Shown: positions 16,387 through 25,586, counted from the first letter of the stretch. The stretch: DNA of 64,000 bases from G965203045 sp965203045 (GCA_965203045.1 OZ241850.1:558001-622000), one strand, 5' to 3'. The notes: generated by a model from the letters alone, not told the origin. Translations and numbers: made by a program.

Positions 16387-16846
16387 AACCACAAAACCAA
16401 AAGCCTACGGTTTTACTCTAATAGAAATTCTAGCCATTACAATCGTTATAAGCGTATTGACTTATATCAGCATCAATAGACTCTATATTTATAATATTAG
16501 GCAAACAGAATCACAAGCTCATAGCCAAACTATTGATAATGTCTCTGCTAATATTGAGTATTACGCAGCTGTTCTATTAGCTGCTAGTAATACCGGTAAT
16601 AATCAATTTGACACCACTCTTACCATAGACAACTACAATAACATAGCTCGCGGGATAGGTAGTCAATTAACAATCAACATTGCCACTCCAACTAATATTA
16701 CTTTATTTTTTGGTAGCACTGGCTTTGCTGATGTAATCAACAACGGCATTACTAGAACCAGAGCCACCAATTTTAGTAATCGCGAACACGCTATTCGTTT
16801 TAGAACTGATAAGTATCATGCAATCAAAATTAACCACAATTACTAA
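16373..16846 (+). CDS. Type IV prepilin-like minor pilin
   Basis: The start at 16373 gives a short basic leader ending KAYG/FTLIE, followed by a hydrophobic helix (ILAITIVISVLTYISI). The mature protein is about 145 aa and lacks cysteines. A longer frame starts at 16358. It is probably a minor pilin that primes assembly. It overlaps both neighbours. Confidence 0.75.
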   Translation: MSIYKTTKPKAYGFTLIEILAITIVISVLTYISINRLYIYNIRQTESQAHSQTIDNVSANIEYYAAVLLAASNTGNNQFDTTLTIDNYNNIARGIGSQLTINIATPTNITLFFGSTGFADVINNGITRTRATNFSNREHAIRFRTDKYHAIKINHNY

Positions 16847-17714
16847 ACACGAACAAGGCTTTACACTAGTTGAACTTGTTATTACAATACTAATTATTAG
16901 TATTTTGCTTGCCATATATACGCCTAATTTGCAAACTAGTGTTAAAAATGAACGCATATCAGCAACTATTAATGAGCTAGATATTCTAGCAAGCGCTGCC
17001 CAAAACTATGCAACACTTAATAGAAGTGATATTGATACAGCTGGTTCATTAACCTATGCCTTCCCAGACCAGAACAATCAATGCACAGACGCTATTGCTG
17101 TGATGTCAAGCGCGGCTTTTATTGTTGGCATATCACCATCATCTACTTGGTATGGTGAACAGTTTAGCACTACTTGTACCACTCAGACTTTTAGTATTGG
17201 TCTTAATATTGACGATATTGCCTATGCTAATCATATCAAAAGCGTATTAGGAGCTGTTACTACGACTGGAGGCTATGCAACTTACACAGTTGGCAAACCT
17301 ACTCTATTGCCAATTATTGATGACTATATTGGTTTATTAGATGGTAGTACTGATACTTGGGATGCTCAGAGCAAAACCATTGCCAATGTTGCCGATGTGT
17401 CCTATACTTTTGGTAAAAAGGCTTCTCAAGCAATTTATGACCTAGGGTTGATTTGCAACAGTAATGTTATTGGTGATTGCCCATTTGCAAGCAATTATCC
17501 TAATCAACCCAACCTTATTGATAAACCTGCCTGTGAGTCCTCTCCAACATTCTTAATCACCGGTATTGGCATATGGGGCATTAACGACACAATAGATAAA
17601 TGGTTTCTGGCAGTTGTTAGAGATGAACCAAACCATTGGGAGCTAAATTTTAGAATTGGCAATACTGACCCATCAAGTCAAACTTATTGGTCTTATGTCA
17701 CCAAATGTGAATAA
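16818..17714 (+). CDS. pilV: Large prepilin, possible tip adhesin (PilV-like)
   Basis: Prepilin leader ending EQG/FTLVELVITILIIS, then a long ectodomain of about 280 aa with eight or so cysteines and a C-terminal region (TYWSYVTKCE). Size, last position in the operon and a type IV N-terminus match PilV, the tip adhesin that selects recipients in R64 transfer. No shufflon repeats or invertase gene follow, so the tip would be fixed rather than variable. The assignment to PilV is positional. Confidence 0.65.
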   Translation: MQSKLTTITKHEQGFTLVELVITILIISILLAIYTPNLQTSVKNERISATINELDILASAAQNYATLNRSDIDTAGSLTYAFPDQNNQCTDAIAVMSSAAFIVGISPSSTWYGEQFSTTCTTQTFSIGLNIDDIAYANHIKSVLGAVTTTGGYATYTVGKPTLLPIIDDYIGLLDGSTDTWDAQSKTIANVADVSYTFGKKASQAIYDLGLICNSNVIGDCPFASNYPNQPNLIDKPACESSPTFLITGIGIWGINDTIDKWFLAVVRDEPNHWELNFRIGNTDPSSQTYWSYVTKCE

Positions 17715-17715
17715 A

Positions 17716-17746
17716 ATGACATAACAGCTATGATTTATGGTATAAT
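17716..17746 (+). promoter_or_regulatory. Extended -10 promoter of the toxin-antitoxin pair
   Basis: TGGTATAAT (17738-17746) is an extended -10 element, with ATGACA (17716-17721) as a weak -35 at a long spacing of 19. It lies 24 bases before the antitoxin ATG. Confidence 0.45.
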
Positions 17747-17769
17747 ATAGCCTACAATAACTACTTACT

Positions 17770-18036
17770 ATGATACTAATGCAACAAAATAAATGGCAAT
17801 TAAGAGAGGCAAAAAGCAAACTAAGCTATTTAATCAATTTAATAGAGAAAAAGCAGCAGCCACAAATAATTACTAAACACGATAAGGCTGTTGCTATGCT
17901 TGTTCCATACCAAGATTACAAACGATTGACTAAACATAGACAAAATTTAGCTACATTTTTGCAAAAATCACCTCTTGCTAATAGCAAAATCAAGATTGAT
18001 AGAGATAAATCATTGCCAAGAGATATTAGTTTATGA
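17770..18036 (+). CDS. Phd/YefM-family antitoxin
   Basis: 88-aa antitoxin. The N-terminal WQLREAKSKLSYLINLIEKK and IITKHDKAVAMLVPYQDYKRL match the Phd/YefM DNA-binding fold, and the C-terminal 25 residues would wrap the toxin. It neutralises the PIN toxin encoded 4 bp downstream (overlapping ATGA) and typically represses its own promoter. A second in-frame ATG lies at 17779. The pair probably stabilises the ICE. Confidence 0.88.
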   Translation: MILMQQNKWQLREAKSKLSYLINLIEKKQQPQIITKHDKAVAMLVPYQDYKRLTKHRQNLATFLQKSPLANSKIKIDRDKSLPRDISL

Positions 18037-18470
18037 ATTATCTTTTAGATACTTGTGTTATATCAGAGTTAATCAAAACAAAGCCAAATAAACAAGTTGT
18101 TAATTGGATAAATACACAAGATGAGACCAATCTATATCTTAGTATATTAACAATTGGTGAAATCAAAAAAGGTATTGCTAAACTCAGCAATCATAATAAA
18201 AAAAATAAGCTAGATTTATGGCTAAATAATGAGCTTATAAGCAGGTTCAAATATCGCATACTGGATATTAATGTAGAAGTAGTTAATAAATGGGGCAATT
18301 TACTAGCAAGACGCGAACTGCAAGGTAGACCAATGCCGGCAATTGATAGTTTAATTGTGGCAACAGCTACAGCTAATGATTGCGTATTAGCTACTAGAAA
18401 TATTGAAGATATGCAAGATGACAATGTTGTTTTAATAAATCCTTGGGAGATAAAAAATGAGAGTATTTAA
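18033..18470 (+). CDS. vapC: PIN-domain toxin (VapC/FitB-like RNase)
   Basis: 145-aa PIN-domain ribonuclease. The acidic metal site is intact: Asp6 in YLLDTCVISEL, Glu12, Glu43 in TIGEIKKGIAKL, and the Asp in MPAIDSLIVATA with the later ATRNIEDM. FitB-like ending NPWE. Overlaps the antitoxin start by 4 bp. It overlaps the protease gene downstream by 14 bp, which suggests read-through transcription into that gene. Confidence 0.9.
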   Translation: MNYLLDTCVISELIKTKPNKQVVNWINTQDETNLYLSILTIGEIKKGIAKLSNHNKKNKLDLWLNNELISRFKYRILDINVEVVNKWGNLLARRELQGRPMPAIDSLIVATATANDCVLATRNIEDMQDDNVVLINPWEIKNESI

Positions 18471-20430
18471 AATAGGTGTTATTTTAGCAACATTACTATT
18501 GTACGCCTGCGGTGGAGGCGGTGGAGGTGGTGGAAGCAGTAGTGGCAGTAGCGGCACAACAGCAGATACTACTCCTTGTGCTGATACTACTTGGAATCCT
18601 CATACCAATACTGTCCAAAGTGGTGTACGTTTTACTCAGAATTCCAACTGCGGCAACACTAGGACCAATATTGGGACTATGCAAATTGCATCACCAACAC
18701 CAACGCCTACGCCAACTCCTACACCAACTCCTATTAATATTATTAGTTTTACAGCAAGCCAAAGTTTATATTTAAACTTAGCTAAAACTCAGATTACTCC
18801 AACTTTTACTACCTTTACAATTAAAAGTTTGCCTAGTGATGGCACTTTAATCATTGGCGAAAGCACTCTTAGTTATCTATCACACAAATACCAAATAACC
18901 GATACTTTCACCATTGATACCACCGGTGATGATAATGCTGATGTGCGTGTTAATATTTACCTAGCACACGGTGATCCATTATTTGTTCATCAGTGGTATA
19001 TAGTTAATCAAAGAGCTGATATTTTAGGCGATATTAATGCAGAGAAAGCCCTAGCTAGAGGCTACAGTGGCGAAGGAATTAATGTTGCTGTAGTGGATAC
19101 TATAATTAATTCTGACCATGAGGATTTAAGTATTGCTGAAACTTATAATCCCAATTCCGAGGCACCAAACTTTCACGGCACAGGAGTCGCTGGCATTATT
19201 GGTGCTAATGGCTATAATAGTTTAGGTGTTAGGGGTATTGCTTATAATGCTAATTTGCACAATTACACCCGCAATATTGGCGGTATAGAGCATTGGCGAA
19301 GAGTTACAGGTAGTAGCACTATAAACCCTAACTCTGAACAAATAGATATTTTTAATTTTAGTTTTATAGCAATATCCCAAGGGGCAGTCACTAACGACTA
19401 CGGCGACGCTTTACGCAATGGCGCTATAAATAATAGAAATGGTAAAGGCGCTATCTATGTTGCAAGTGCCGGGAATGATGGTAATTCTGATGCAGTACAA
19501 CTAAATAATGAAGCATGGGGACATTATCCTATTGCAGTTAGCGGTCTTAATCCACTTACTAATACAAAAGTAGATTATTCATCAACAGGAGCAGGTCTAT
19601 GGTTGTCTGCCTATTCTAAACCAATAGCTGTATTAGGTAGTGGTGTTGCTAATACTAATGGAATTGCCAGTACCAATGTTGGTAATAGTGATTATATTAG
19701 TTTTGGAGGAACATCAGCTTCTGCTCCAATTGTAAGCGGTGCTATTGCTTTAATACTTGAAGCCAACCCAAGTCTTACTTGGAGAGATGTTAAGTATATT
19801 TTAGCAACTACTAGCATGAGGGTTGATGAGGATATACCACCAGCTACCATTGCTATTAACAATATTGAATTAGTGATTAGACAGCCTTGGGCTACCAACG
19901 CTGCTGGCTATTGGTTTCATAGTTGGTATGGATTTGGCAAACTTAATGTAGATGCTGCAGTCGCACTAGCAGAGAATTATCTAAGCAATATTTATAGCGT
20001 GCTCAATAATGCTAATTACATAGATTTATCAGTAAGTGATAATAGTGAAGATGTTTTATTGCTAAATTGGCATGCTAGTCAAACTCTGAGCAGTAGTTTG
20101 CTTATTACTCCCTTCAGTGCAGTTGGAGTAAGCAGAACCCTAACTGTTGAGACAAATATCAATATTGAGTCACTAGAGGTTTTTTGGAATATCTTTGACG
20201 GTAATATAGCATCAACACTAATTAAACTTACATCCCCAGCAGGCACAACCGCTATTATTACGCCATATCGCTCAATTAGCGGCGATGCAAAATATAAAAC
20301 TTTTGCTAATAATTTTTATGGCGAATCTTCTCAAGGACAATGGACTATTGAAATGTTTAATACCAATAGCTTTATCTTTAATAGTTATTTAACTCACTGG
20401 GGACTGAGATTTTTTGGCACATCTAACTAA
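18457..20430 (+). CDS. Subtilisin-like lipoprotein protease with P domain
   Basis: Surface lipoprotein: lipobox LLYAC (Cys18) followed by an eight-residue Gly run and Ser-rich linker, then a TPTP repeat at 80-91. The S8 protease domain has the full triad: Asp214 (AVVDTII), His240 (FHGTGVAGI) and Ser at about 420 (GGTSASAPI). A C-terminal beta region (about 575-655) resembles the proprotein-convertase P domain. It may cleave surface proteins of the cell or mating partner. The substrate is unknown. It lies between the pilus and T4SS blocks and overlaps the toxin gene. Confidence 0.85.
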   Translation: MRVFKIGVILATLLLYACGGGGGGGGSSSGSSGTTADTTPCADTTWNPHTNTVQSGVRFTQNSNCGNTRTNIGTMQIASPTPTPTPTPTPTPINIISFTASQSLYLNLAKTQITPTFTTFTIKSLPSDGTLIIGESTLSYLSHKYQITDTFTIDTTGDDNADVRVNIYLAHGDPLFVHQWYIVNQRADILGDINAEKALARGYSGEGINVAVVDTIINSDHEDLSIAETYNPNSEAPNFHGTGVAGIIGANGYNSLGVRGIAYNANLHNYTRNIGGIEHWRRVTGSSTINPNSEQIDIFNFSFIAISQGAVTNDYGDALRNGAINNRNGKGAIYVASAGNDGNSDAVQLNNEAWGHYPIAVSGLNPLTNTKVDYSSTGAGLWLSAYSKPIAVLGSGVANTNGIASTNVGNSDYISFGGTSASAPIVSGAIALILEANPSLTWRDVKYILATTSMRVDEDIPPATIAINNIELVIRQPWATNAAGYWFHSWYGFGKLNVDAAVALAENYLSNIYSVLNNANYIDLSVSDNSEDVLLLNWHASQTLSSSLLITPFSAVGVSRTLTVETNINIESLEVFWNIFDGNIASTLIKLTSPAGTTAIITPYRSISGDAKYKTFANNFYGESSQGQWTIEMFNTNSFIFNSYLTHWGLRFFGTSN

Positions 20431-20438
20431 AAGTTTAG

Positions 20439-20489
20439 TTTTTTATCAAAACTGATAAAAAATTATAGCACATCAATAGTTGGTGTGCT
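20439..20489. terminator. Paired hairpins: bidirectional terminator and the dispersed 23-nt palindrome
   Basis: TTTTTTATCA (20439-20448) pairs perfectly with TGATAAAAAA (20453-20462), a terminator in both directions. Directly after comes AGCACATCAA/TTGGTGTGCT (20467-20489), a member of a palindrome family found at several gene ends in the window. Confidence 0.6.
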
Positions 20490-20549
20490 GGCTTGTTATA
20501 TCTCTTTTTTAAACTTGCATAATATAGCGCTAACAATTGGAGGAATATT

Positions 20550-20984
20550 ATGCAAAAAATAATTTTTATATCATTATTCATTTTTACCCAATATACTTTT
20601 GCGGCAGGTTCTGAGAGAATTACTTGTGATAATTACCCTAATAATCCTGCTTGTGGATTCAATATCTCAATACCATCTCTAGTTGAACGTTTAGATGATA
20701 TAGAGAACAAAATAAGCCAGTTTACTTTGATTGGCAGTTTTGCATTTTCTAACCTAGGCGATACTATTCCAAAACCAGATTGTACATCTGCTGGGCTAAA
20801 TGGAGATCCTAAAATTGTTCTTAGAATGCACGGTATCCAAACAACTACCCACAGCACTGGTTTAACTAATGTTGTTGTAAGTCTAAATGCGATTGATTCT
20901 GGTTCGGAATGGACAATTCAAGGAAGTTCTGAATTATCTGTAGCAACAGGAATTGCTACAACATATTGTTATTATGATAGTTAA
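20550..20984 (+). CDS. Small secreted protein of unknown function
   Basis: Signal peptide (residues 1-18, cut near TFA-A), then a 126-aa mature protein with four cysteines, two close together near the N-terminus (ITCDNYPNNPACGFN). A short predicted helix (SLVERLDDIENKISQF) resembles the trimeric coiled coil that precedes fibre head domains. The ribosome binding site is GGAGG at a good distance. Probably co-transcribed with the next Gly-rich gene. No family recognised. Confidence 0.6.
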   Translation: MQKIIFISLFIFTQYTFAAGSERITCDNYPNNPACGFNISIPSLVERLDDIENKISQFTLIGSFAFSNLGDTIPKPDCTSAGLNGDPKIVLRMHGIQTTTHSTGLTNVVVSLNAIDSGSEWTIQGSSELSVATGIATTYCYYDS

Positions 20985-21014
20985 AAACAATAAAAATTTT
21001 TAATGGAGTATAAA

Positions 21015-21629
21015 ATGAAAAAAATATTTTTTATTGTATTTGTATTATTAGGATTACAAATTACAATGTTATCAGCCAATACTGATGACAGCACCAATGT
21101 TCCTCTTTTAAATTCACCAATAAGCCCTCTAAGTTCTACGCCCCAACAAGTTGAACCTCAACCTACACTTCGTACCAGAGTTTGGAAAATACCTGGTGAA
21201 TATAGTTGGACTGTGCCAAATGGAGTTACACAAATCTCTCTTAAAGTTATAGGTGGTGGTGGAGGCGGTAATAGGGCATGTATGAGAATACGTTTTAGAT
21301 CCATTATATCGTGTTCGCCTCACAAAATTTATTCAGGAGGTTTTTCAAAAGTTAGGTTTCCTTCTCAAGGGTGGACCACTATAAAAGCAAATCGTGGCGG
21401 TTTAGGATTTAAGGAGTTAGGAGATGACTTTTATTTAAACCCTACCAACGGAGAGACGTTAGAATTAAATTTTAGGGTTCAGTCAGCAGAGTCTATACAA
21501 ATTGAAGTAGGTGCTGGTGGCGAAGGCCAATCATATCCAGCAACTACTAATGGCACCGGCCGTGCTGGTAATAATGATACTGGTACTGGTGGTGATAGCG
21601 GCAGTGTTACCGTTAAATATAGCATTTGA
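21015..21629 (+). CDS. Secreted glycine-rich domain protein
   Basis: The start at 21015 is preferred because GGAG lies five bases upstream; a start at 21003 adds four residues. Signal peptide ends near LSANT. The mature protein begins with a Pro/Ser-rich stretch, then WTVPNGVTQISLKVIGGGGGG and ends in a Gly-rich repeat (GTGGDSGSVTVKYSI). This is the pattern of glycine-rich tail-fibre or adhesin domains. Placed before the RAQPRD gene, so it may be a surface factor for mating. Confidence 0.6.
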   Translation: MKKIFFIVFVLLGLQITMLSANTDDSTNVPLLNSPISPLSSTPQQVEPQPTLRTRVWKIPGEYSWTVPNGVTQISLKVIGGGGGGNRACMRIRFRSIISCSPHKIYSGGFSKVRFPSQGWTTIKANRGGLGFKELGDDFYLNPTNGETLELNFRVQSAESIQIEVGAGGEGQSYPATTNGTGRAGNNDTGTGGDSGSVTVKYSI

Positions 21630-21631
21630 AT

Positions 21632-22051
21632 ATGCAGTTATTAGCCTCACTTTTAGTTGTTCCATTGTTATTATTATCCGCTTGTAAATCAACTGATTTG
21701 AACAATACTACCAGCAGTGAGCATCAACCAAAAACATTAAAAAATAAAGATATGAGCTTAAAGCAAATCAATAATGACCCAGATATAAATAATCGCGATT
21801 TAGCCATTAATAACTTTAATAATGCCAATGAGCTTAACGCCCTAGCAAATGTCAGAAAATATTTATTAAATGCCGGCTATGTTATTAATGAGGCAGAAAG
21901 ACTCTCAGATGTTAATACACGTTATCGTTTCTTATATCCAGCCTTAAGAAGAGATTTAGAAGAAATTAACCAAGCAATTAGCCGATTTATGCATCACAAC
22001 AAATATGACCAAACCCCACGTCACTATGACCCGCTAATACTTAAGTATTAA
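21632..22051 (+). CDS. RAQPRD-family ICE lipoprotein
   Basis: Lipoprotein signal peptide with lipobox LLSAC. The C-terminal region RYRFLYPALRRDLEEINQAI followed by DQTPRHYDPL matches the RAQPRD family (TIGR01690), here with the name motif changed to DQTPRHY. These proteins open the G-type T4SS block in PFGI-1-class ICEs. The ATG at 21632 is likelier than a TTG six bases earlier. It overlaps the next gene by one base. Confidence 0.8.
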   Translation: MQLLASLLVVPLLLLSACKSTDLNNTTSSEHQPKTLKNKDMSLKQINNDPDINNRDLAINNFNNANELNALANVRKYLLNAGYVINEAERLSDVNTRYRFLYPALRRDLEEINQAISRFMHHNKYDQTPRHYDPLILKY

Positions 22052-22236
22052 TGCCTGAATTTAATATTTTATTAAGAGCGGTAATTTTAGTTTTGTTTGT
22101 GATTTGGATGATACATTTAGCTACTATTGAATATCAGCAATTTGGCAATAATAGAGCATCTTTTACTGAATTGTTAGCAATTGTGGTAAAGATGGTCTTT
22201 AGTGTGACACTTATTACCGCTATTGTTGTCCAATAG
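22051..22236 (+). CDS. T4SS small membrane protein, TIGR03758/DUF3262-like
   Basis: 61 aa with two hydrophobic helices (ILLRAVILVLFVIWMIHLAT and KMVFSVTLITAIVV). Size, layout and position between RAQPRD and the pilin-like protein match TIGR03758. Thought to be a membrane component of the mating pair apparatus. Assignment relies on order as much as sequence. Confidence 0.7.
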   Translation: MPEFNILLRAVILVLFVIWMIHLATIEYQQFGNNRASFTELLAIVVKMVFSVTLITAIVVQ

Positions 22237-22265
22237 CAGTAATTGTTTATTTAAGGAGAAAAAAT

Positions 22266-22631
22266 ATGAATACACTTCAGAAATTATTTTCATTATTAGT
22301 TGTTGGTTTATTTTTTACTAATTTTGAATTATTAGCACAATTGCCTACTAACTTTTCCATAGGTGGTACAAATGTTAGCTCAACTACTAATCCAATAGAT
22401 CTAATTAAAACAATTTTTATTGCAGTAGTTGGTGTGGTGTTATTAGGTTTAATTATATGGGGACTTATTAGCACAGTTGGCAGCGCCCTTAAGTCGTATG
22501 GGGAAATTGACCAAAAAGGTATGGGTCCTTTTTTTATAAGAATAATTATTGGTATTGCGCTTATATTATTTGCAATAGCAATTGCTTATTATGCAGCTAG
22601 TATCCTAGATATTAATTTGGCAAATATTTAA
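22266..22631 (+). CDS. T4SS pilin-like protein, TIGR03745/DUF2976
   Basis: Signal peptide (ends LLAQ) then two membrane helices around a short polar turn with SYGEIDQKGMG, the VirB2-like arrangement of TIGR03745 proteins. Probably the conjugative pilus subunit of the G-type apparatus. AAGGAG precedes the ATG. One-base overlap with the next gene. Confidence 0.78.
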   Translation: MNTLQKLFSLLVVGLFFTNFELLAQLPTNFSIGGTNVSSTTNPIDLIKTIFIAVVGVVLLGLIIWGLISTVGSALKSYGEIDQKGMGPFFIRIIIGIALILFAIAIAYYAASILDINLANI

Positions 22632-22933
22632 TGCATATAGCAGAAGATATATCAATTTATAAATCTTGCTCATTACTAGAAATTAGTATTATTGTTGTAG
22701 CAGGCTTTATCACTGGAATTATTATTAGTATATTGCTAGGACTGGTATTAGAATTATCGCCACTACTAGCAATACCGGTGTTGGTATTGCCGATCTTAGC
22801 AATAATAATTTTTGCACCCATTATGCAAAAAATAAAACGCAATAAACCTAGGGGCTATTACCAAAAAATTTTTGCTAAAAAACTAAATATAGTTTCTACC
22901 ACTGGTGTTTTTAATTCATATTCCAAAATCTAG
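22631..22933 (+). CDS. T4SS VirB3-like protein, TIGR03750/DUF3487
   Basis: 100 aa with two adjacent hydrophobic helices (SIIVVAGFITGIIISILLGL and a second ending LAIIIFAPIMQ), then a basic tail with KRNKPRGYYQK, the landmark of TIGR03750. VirB3-like proteins sit in the inner membrane and work with the VirB4-type ATPase. Starts at the stop of the pilin gene. Confidence 0.75.
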   Translation: MHIAEDISIYKSCSLLEISIIVVAGFITGIIISILLGLVLELSPLLAIPVLVLPILAIIIFAPIMQKIKRNKPRGYYQKIFAKKLNIVSTTGVFNSYSKI

Positions 22934-22936
22934 GCA

Positions 22937-23566
22937 ATGAAACAATTAGAGTTTATTGATGCTATCAAAAATATCAAGATTAGAGAATACAGCTATATTG
23001 GCATTATTATTGCACTAGTGCTGATAATATTTATTGCTATATCAACAAATAATAATTTATCTGATAATCGGGTTTTTAGAATTACTATTCCTCCTAAACT
23101 AGAATTTGGACAAGTGATTTCAACCTCTGATGTTGATTATGGCCAAGTTTATCGTCTTGCTGGTGAAGTAATGCAAAACCTCTATCATTGGCCAATAAGC
23201 GGTAAAGAAGATTTTAAAAAAAATATCAATAAACTTAGCGCCCTTATCACCCCTGAATACAAACAGTTTTTGCTCAATCAATATGATGAATTGGATAAGC
23301 AAAATAAACTAGATAAAACTAGGGCTCTTATACCGGTTGTATCAGTTGCAGATTATAGAGATGATTTTGTAACACCGATTGATAACAACACCGCATTTTT
23401 GGTAGTTATTGATTTTCGTTTGCAAACTCATCAAGAAAATTATCTAATCCAAGATGCTACTTTACGCTACACAATCAAAGTAGTTATAAGAGATGTTGAC
23501 CCAAACTATAACCCGTGGGGCTGGCAACTAGACACACCACCTGTTAAACCGGTGAGAATTAAATGA
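22937..23566 (+). CDS. T4SS VirB8/TraE-like protein, TIGR03746/PFL_4703
   Basis: One N-terminal helix (YSYIGIIIALVLIIFIAIS) then a periplasmic domain. VYRLAGEVMQNLYHWPISGKEDFKKNI is the conserved core of TIGR03746, and the protein ends in NPWGWQLDTPPVKPVRI. It forms the inner-membrane scaffold of the channel. It overlaps the next gene by 4 bp. Confidence 0.82.
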   Translation: MKQLEFIDAIKNIKIREYSYIGIIIALVLIIFIAISTNNNLSDNRVFRITIPPKLEFGQVISTSDVDYGQVYRLAGEVMQNLYHWPISGKEDFKKNINKLSALITPEYKQFLLNQYDELDKQNKLDKTRALIPVVSVADYRDDFVTPIDNNTAFLVVIDFRLQTHQENYLIQDATLRYTIKVVIRDVDPNYNPWGWQLDTPPVKPVRIK

Positions 23567-24318
23567 AAGTGCTGATTATGCTGTTATTTATAATTAGCGC
23601 ACAATTAGGCGCAACTGATGATTTTATCCGCCTAATCAATGATGCTAGTCCTATTGATATAGAACTAACCAACCAACAAGAAACATTACTAGAATTTGAT
23701 TTTATAGTCCATCAAACAGGCATAAGCAATGATATTTTAGAACAATTATCATCTCAATTTGTAGATAGTCGCCTATGGTTAAGACCAATTAATAATTTTG
23801 CTAGTGGTAAATTATTAGTAAAAGATACAAATCAGCAAATAAGGGCAATTATATTATTATCAGCTACTAGTGCTATTAGACCAAAACACTACAAAATTAC
23901 AACAAAAAGAGCTACTACCCAAAATATCAAACAAAAAGATGAAACCAAATCTCTAAACTATGTTGATATAACACGTTTTCTAGCCCAAAAACTCTATGCT
24001 CCTGAAAGGCTTATTAAAGATATTGGCCTAAAAGCGATATTTATCAGCTCTAAACCAATTGAACTATTTACTTGTAGCATCAATCTAGCTTGTAATGGGG
24101 CAGTATTGGCAACACCTATTTTGCAATATAGTGATGATTATGGACGTTATGGTATTGCTATTAAACTTATAAACCAGACCAATCGCCTCATTCATCTGGA
24201 TCCACGCGATATTGTTGGCAATTATCTAAGTGCTAGCTTTCAATTTAATAAACTAGCGCCTAAGGGTGGCACAACCGATACTTCGGTAGTTTATTTAGTT
24301 AGCGCAAAACCGCTATGA
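23563..24318 (+). CDS. T4SS VirB9/TraK-like protein, TIGR03749
   Basis: Signal peptide, then a 235-aa periplasmic protein rich in beta strands, with WLRPINNFASGKLLVKD in the middle and YLSASFQFNKLAPKG near the end. These fit TIGR03749, the VirB9/TraK counterpart that carries the outer-membrane core of the channel. Coupled to both neighbours by 4-bp overlaps. Confidence 0.8.
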   Translation: MKVLIMLLFIISAQLGATDDFIRLINDASPIDIELTNQQETLLEFDFIVHQTGISNDILEQLSSQFVDSRLWLRPINNFASGKLLVKDTNQQIRAIILLSATSAIRPKHYKITTKRATTQNIKQKDETKSLNYVDITRFLAQKLYAPERLIKDIGLKAIFISSKPIELFTCSINLACNGAVLATPILQYSDDYGRYGIAIKLINQTNRLIHLDPRDIVGNYLSASFQFNKLAPKGGTTDTSVVYLVSAKPL

Positions 24319-25586
24319 GGAAACTAATTATTATAATTGCTGTTGTATTTATTACAACACTTGTGTGGATTTTTAATACCGGTGACGAACCAGCCCAAAT
24401 CACTACCAGTAATACCCAACCACCAAAAGTGTTAATTGATAAAGCACAAATAAAAACTGCCCAAGACGACCGTGAAACAACACTAGAGAGCAATAGAGCA
24501 ATTGCAATTCAACTAAGAGAGCTAAATCAGCAAATTAATAACCTCAAACAAGAACTAGAACAGCTCAAAAAAGCCAAACCAACTAACACCACACCAACAC
24601 AAATCAAAAATTATCCAGCTCTGCCATCGCGCCAGAAACCAAAAGCGCAAGCCACAGCTACAGACCTCGTTAATAAAACTCAAGTAGCTGTTAGTCAAGC
24701 TTTGGGCTTAGCTGGAGTGCCTATTGGTGGTGCTACTAATAGCGATGATATAGTAGCTAGACAACAACAGCTGGGGTTTGTGTGGTCGTTTGGTGAAAAC
24801 TCTGCTACACAAATAGTATCGGATAATTCTACACTAGGTATTGCCACTAATAGCTTATTGGACCAATTACCTCAAAAAGCACAACCTAAATATACTATCC
24901 CTGCCAATACTTTTTTAAAAGCTAAATTAAAAACTTCTTTAATAGGAAGGATTCCAGTTGCCGGTCAAGTTGAGGACCCATATCGCTTTGTGGTTGATGT
25001 TAGCGATAGGGCATTATTTGCTTCATTCCATTCGCACAAAGAATTAGTTGGTATGCGCATGTCGGGTTTAGCACAAGGTGATTTATTACTCAAGTGCGCT
25101 AAGGCTAGTATTGATAATATAACTTTTATTTTTGCTGATGAGACCATTGCTCAGCACAATGGCATAGATTTAGCCATTATTACTGATGAGTATGGTAAGC
25201 CTTGCATAGATGGTGAATTAATCACCAATGCGCCTGAGGCTATTGGTATTAGTGCTGGGATAGCAGCGCTTTCTAATATTGCTGATGCTCTAGCACAATC
25301 AGAACAATCTATCACTCAATCCCCTGAAGGCAATACCCAACAGACCACAACTGGCAACACCGCTAAATTTGCTATTAACAAAGGTATTAGTGGTGGTCTT
25401 GATAGTATTAATCAGTGGATAGGTGATAGAGCAAAATCATCATTTGATGTTATAAGGGTAGACTCAGGTAAAGAAGTTATTTTGCTCACACAAGCAGAAA
25501 TACCTATTGATTATAAGCCTGATGGCAGGAAATTAAGACACGACATAAAGAATTATGCAAACAATCTTGACAAACAATTGGATTAG
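24315..25586 (+). CDS. T4SS VirB10/TraB-like protein, TIGR03752
   Basis: N-terminal helix, coiled coil (about residues 55-95, ESNRAIAIQLRELNQQINNL), Pro-rich stretch, then a VirB10-like beta barrel beginning near YTIPANTFLKAKLKTSLIGR. Fits TIGR03752. It spans the periplasm and links inner and outer membrane complexes. The 3' end overlaps the lipoprotein gene by 32 bp. Confidence 0.85.
   Translation: MRKLIIIIAVVFITTLVWIFNTGDEPAQITTSNTQPPKVLIDKAQIKTAQDDRETTLESNRAIAIQLRELNQQINNLKQELEQLKKAKPTNTTPTQIKNYPALPSRQKPKAQATATDLVNKTQVAVSQALGLAGVPIGGATNSDDIVARQQQLGFVWSFGENSATQIVSDNSTLGIATNSLLDQLPQKAQPKYTIPANTFLKAKLKTSLIGRIPVAGQVEDPYRFVVDVSDRALFASFHSHKELVGMRMSGLAQGDLLLKCAKASIDNITFIFADETIAQHNGIDLAIITDEYGKPCIDGELITNAPEAIGISAGIAALSNIADALAQSEQSITQSPEGNTQQTTTGNTAKFAINKGISGGLDSINQWIGDRAKSSFDVIRVDSGKEVILLTQAEIPIDYKPDGRKLRHDIKNYANNLDKQLD

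Noticed and set aside
16818..17714. Shufflon at the end of the PilV-like gene
   Set aside because: No inverted repeat segments or alternative 3' ends follow; a toxin-antitoxin promoter starts at once.
18517..18555. GGTGGAGGC tract considered as a phase-variable simple repeat
   Set aside because: The tract is an imperfect Gly-codon run whose length changes in multiples of three keep the frame, so it is better read as a flexible lipoprotein linker.
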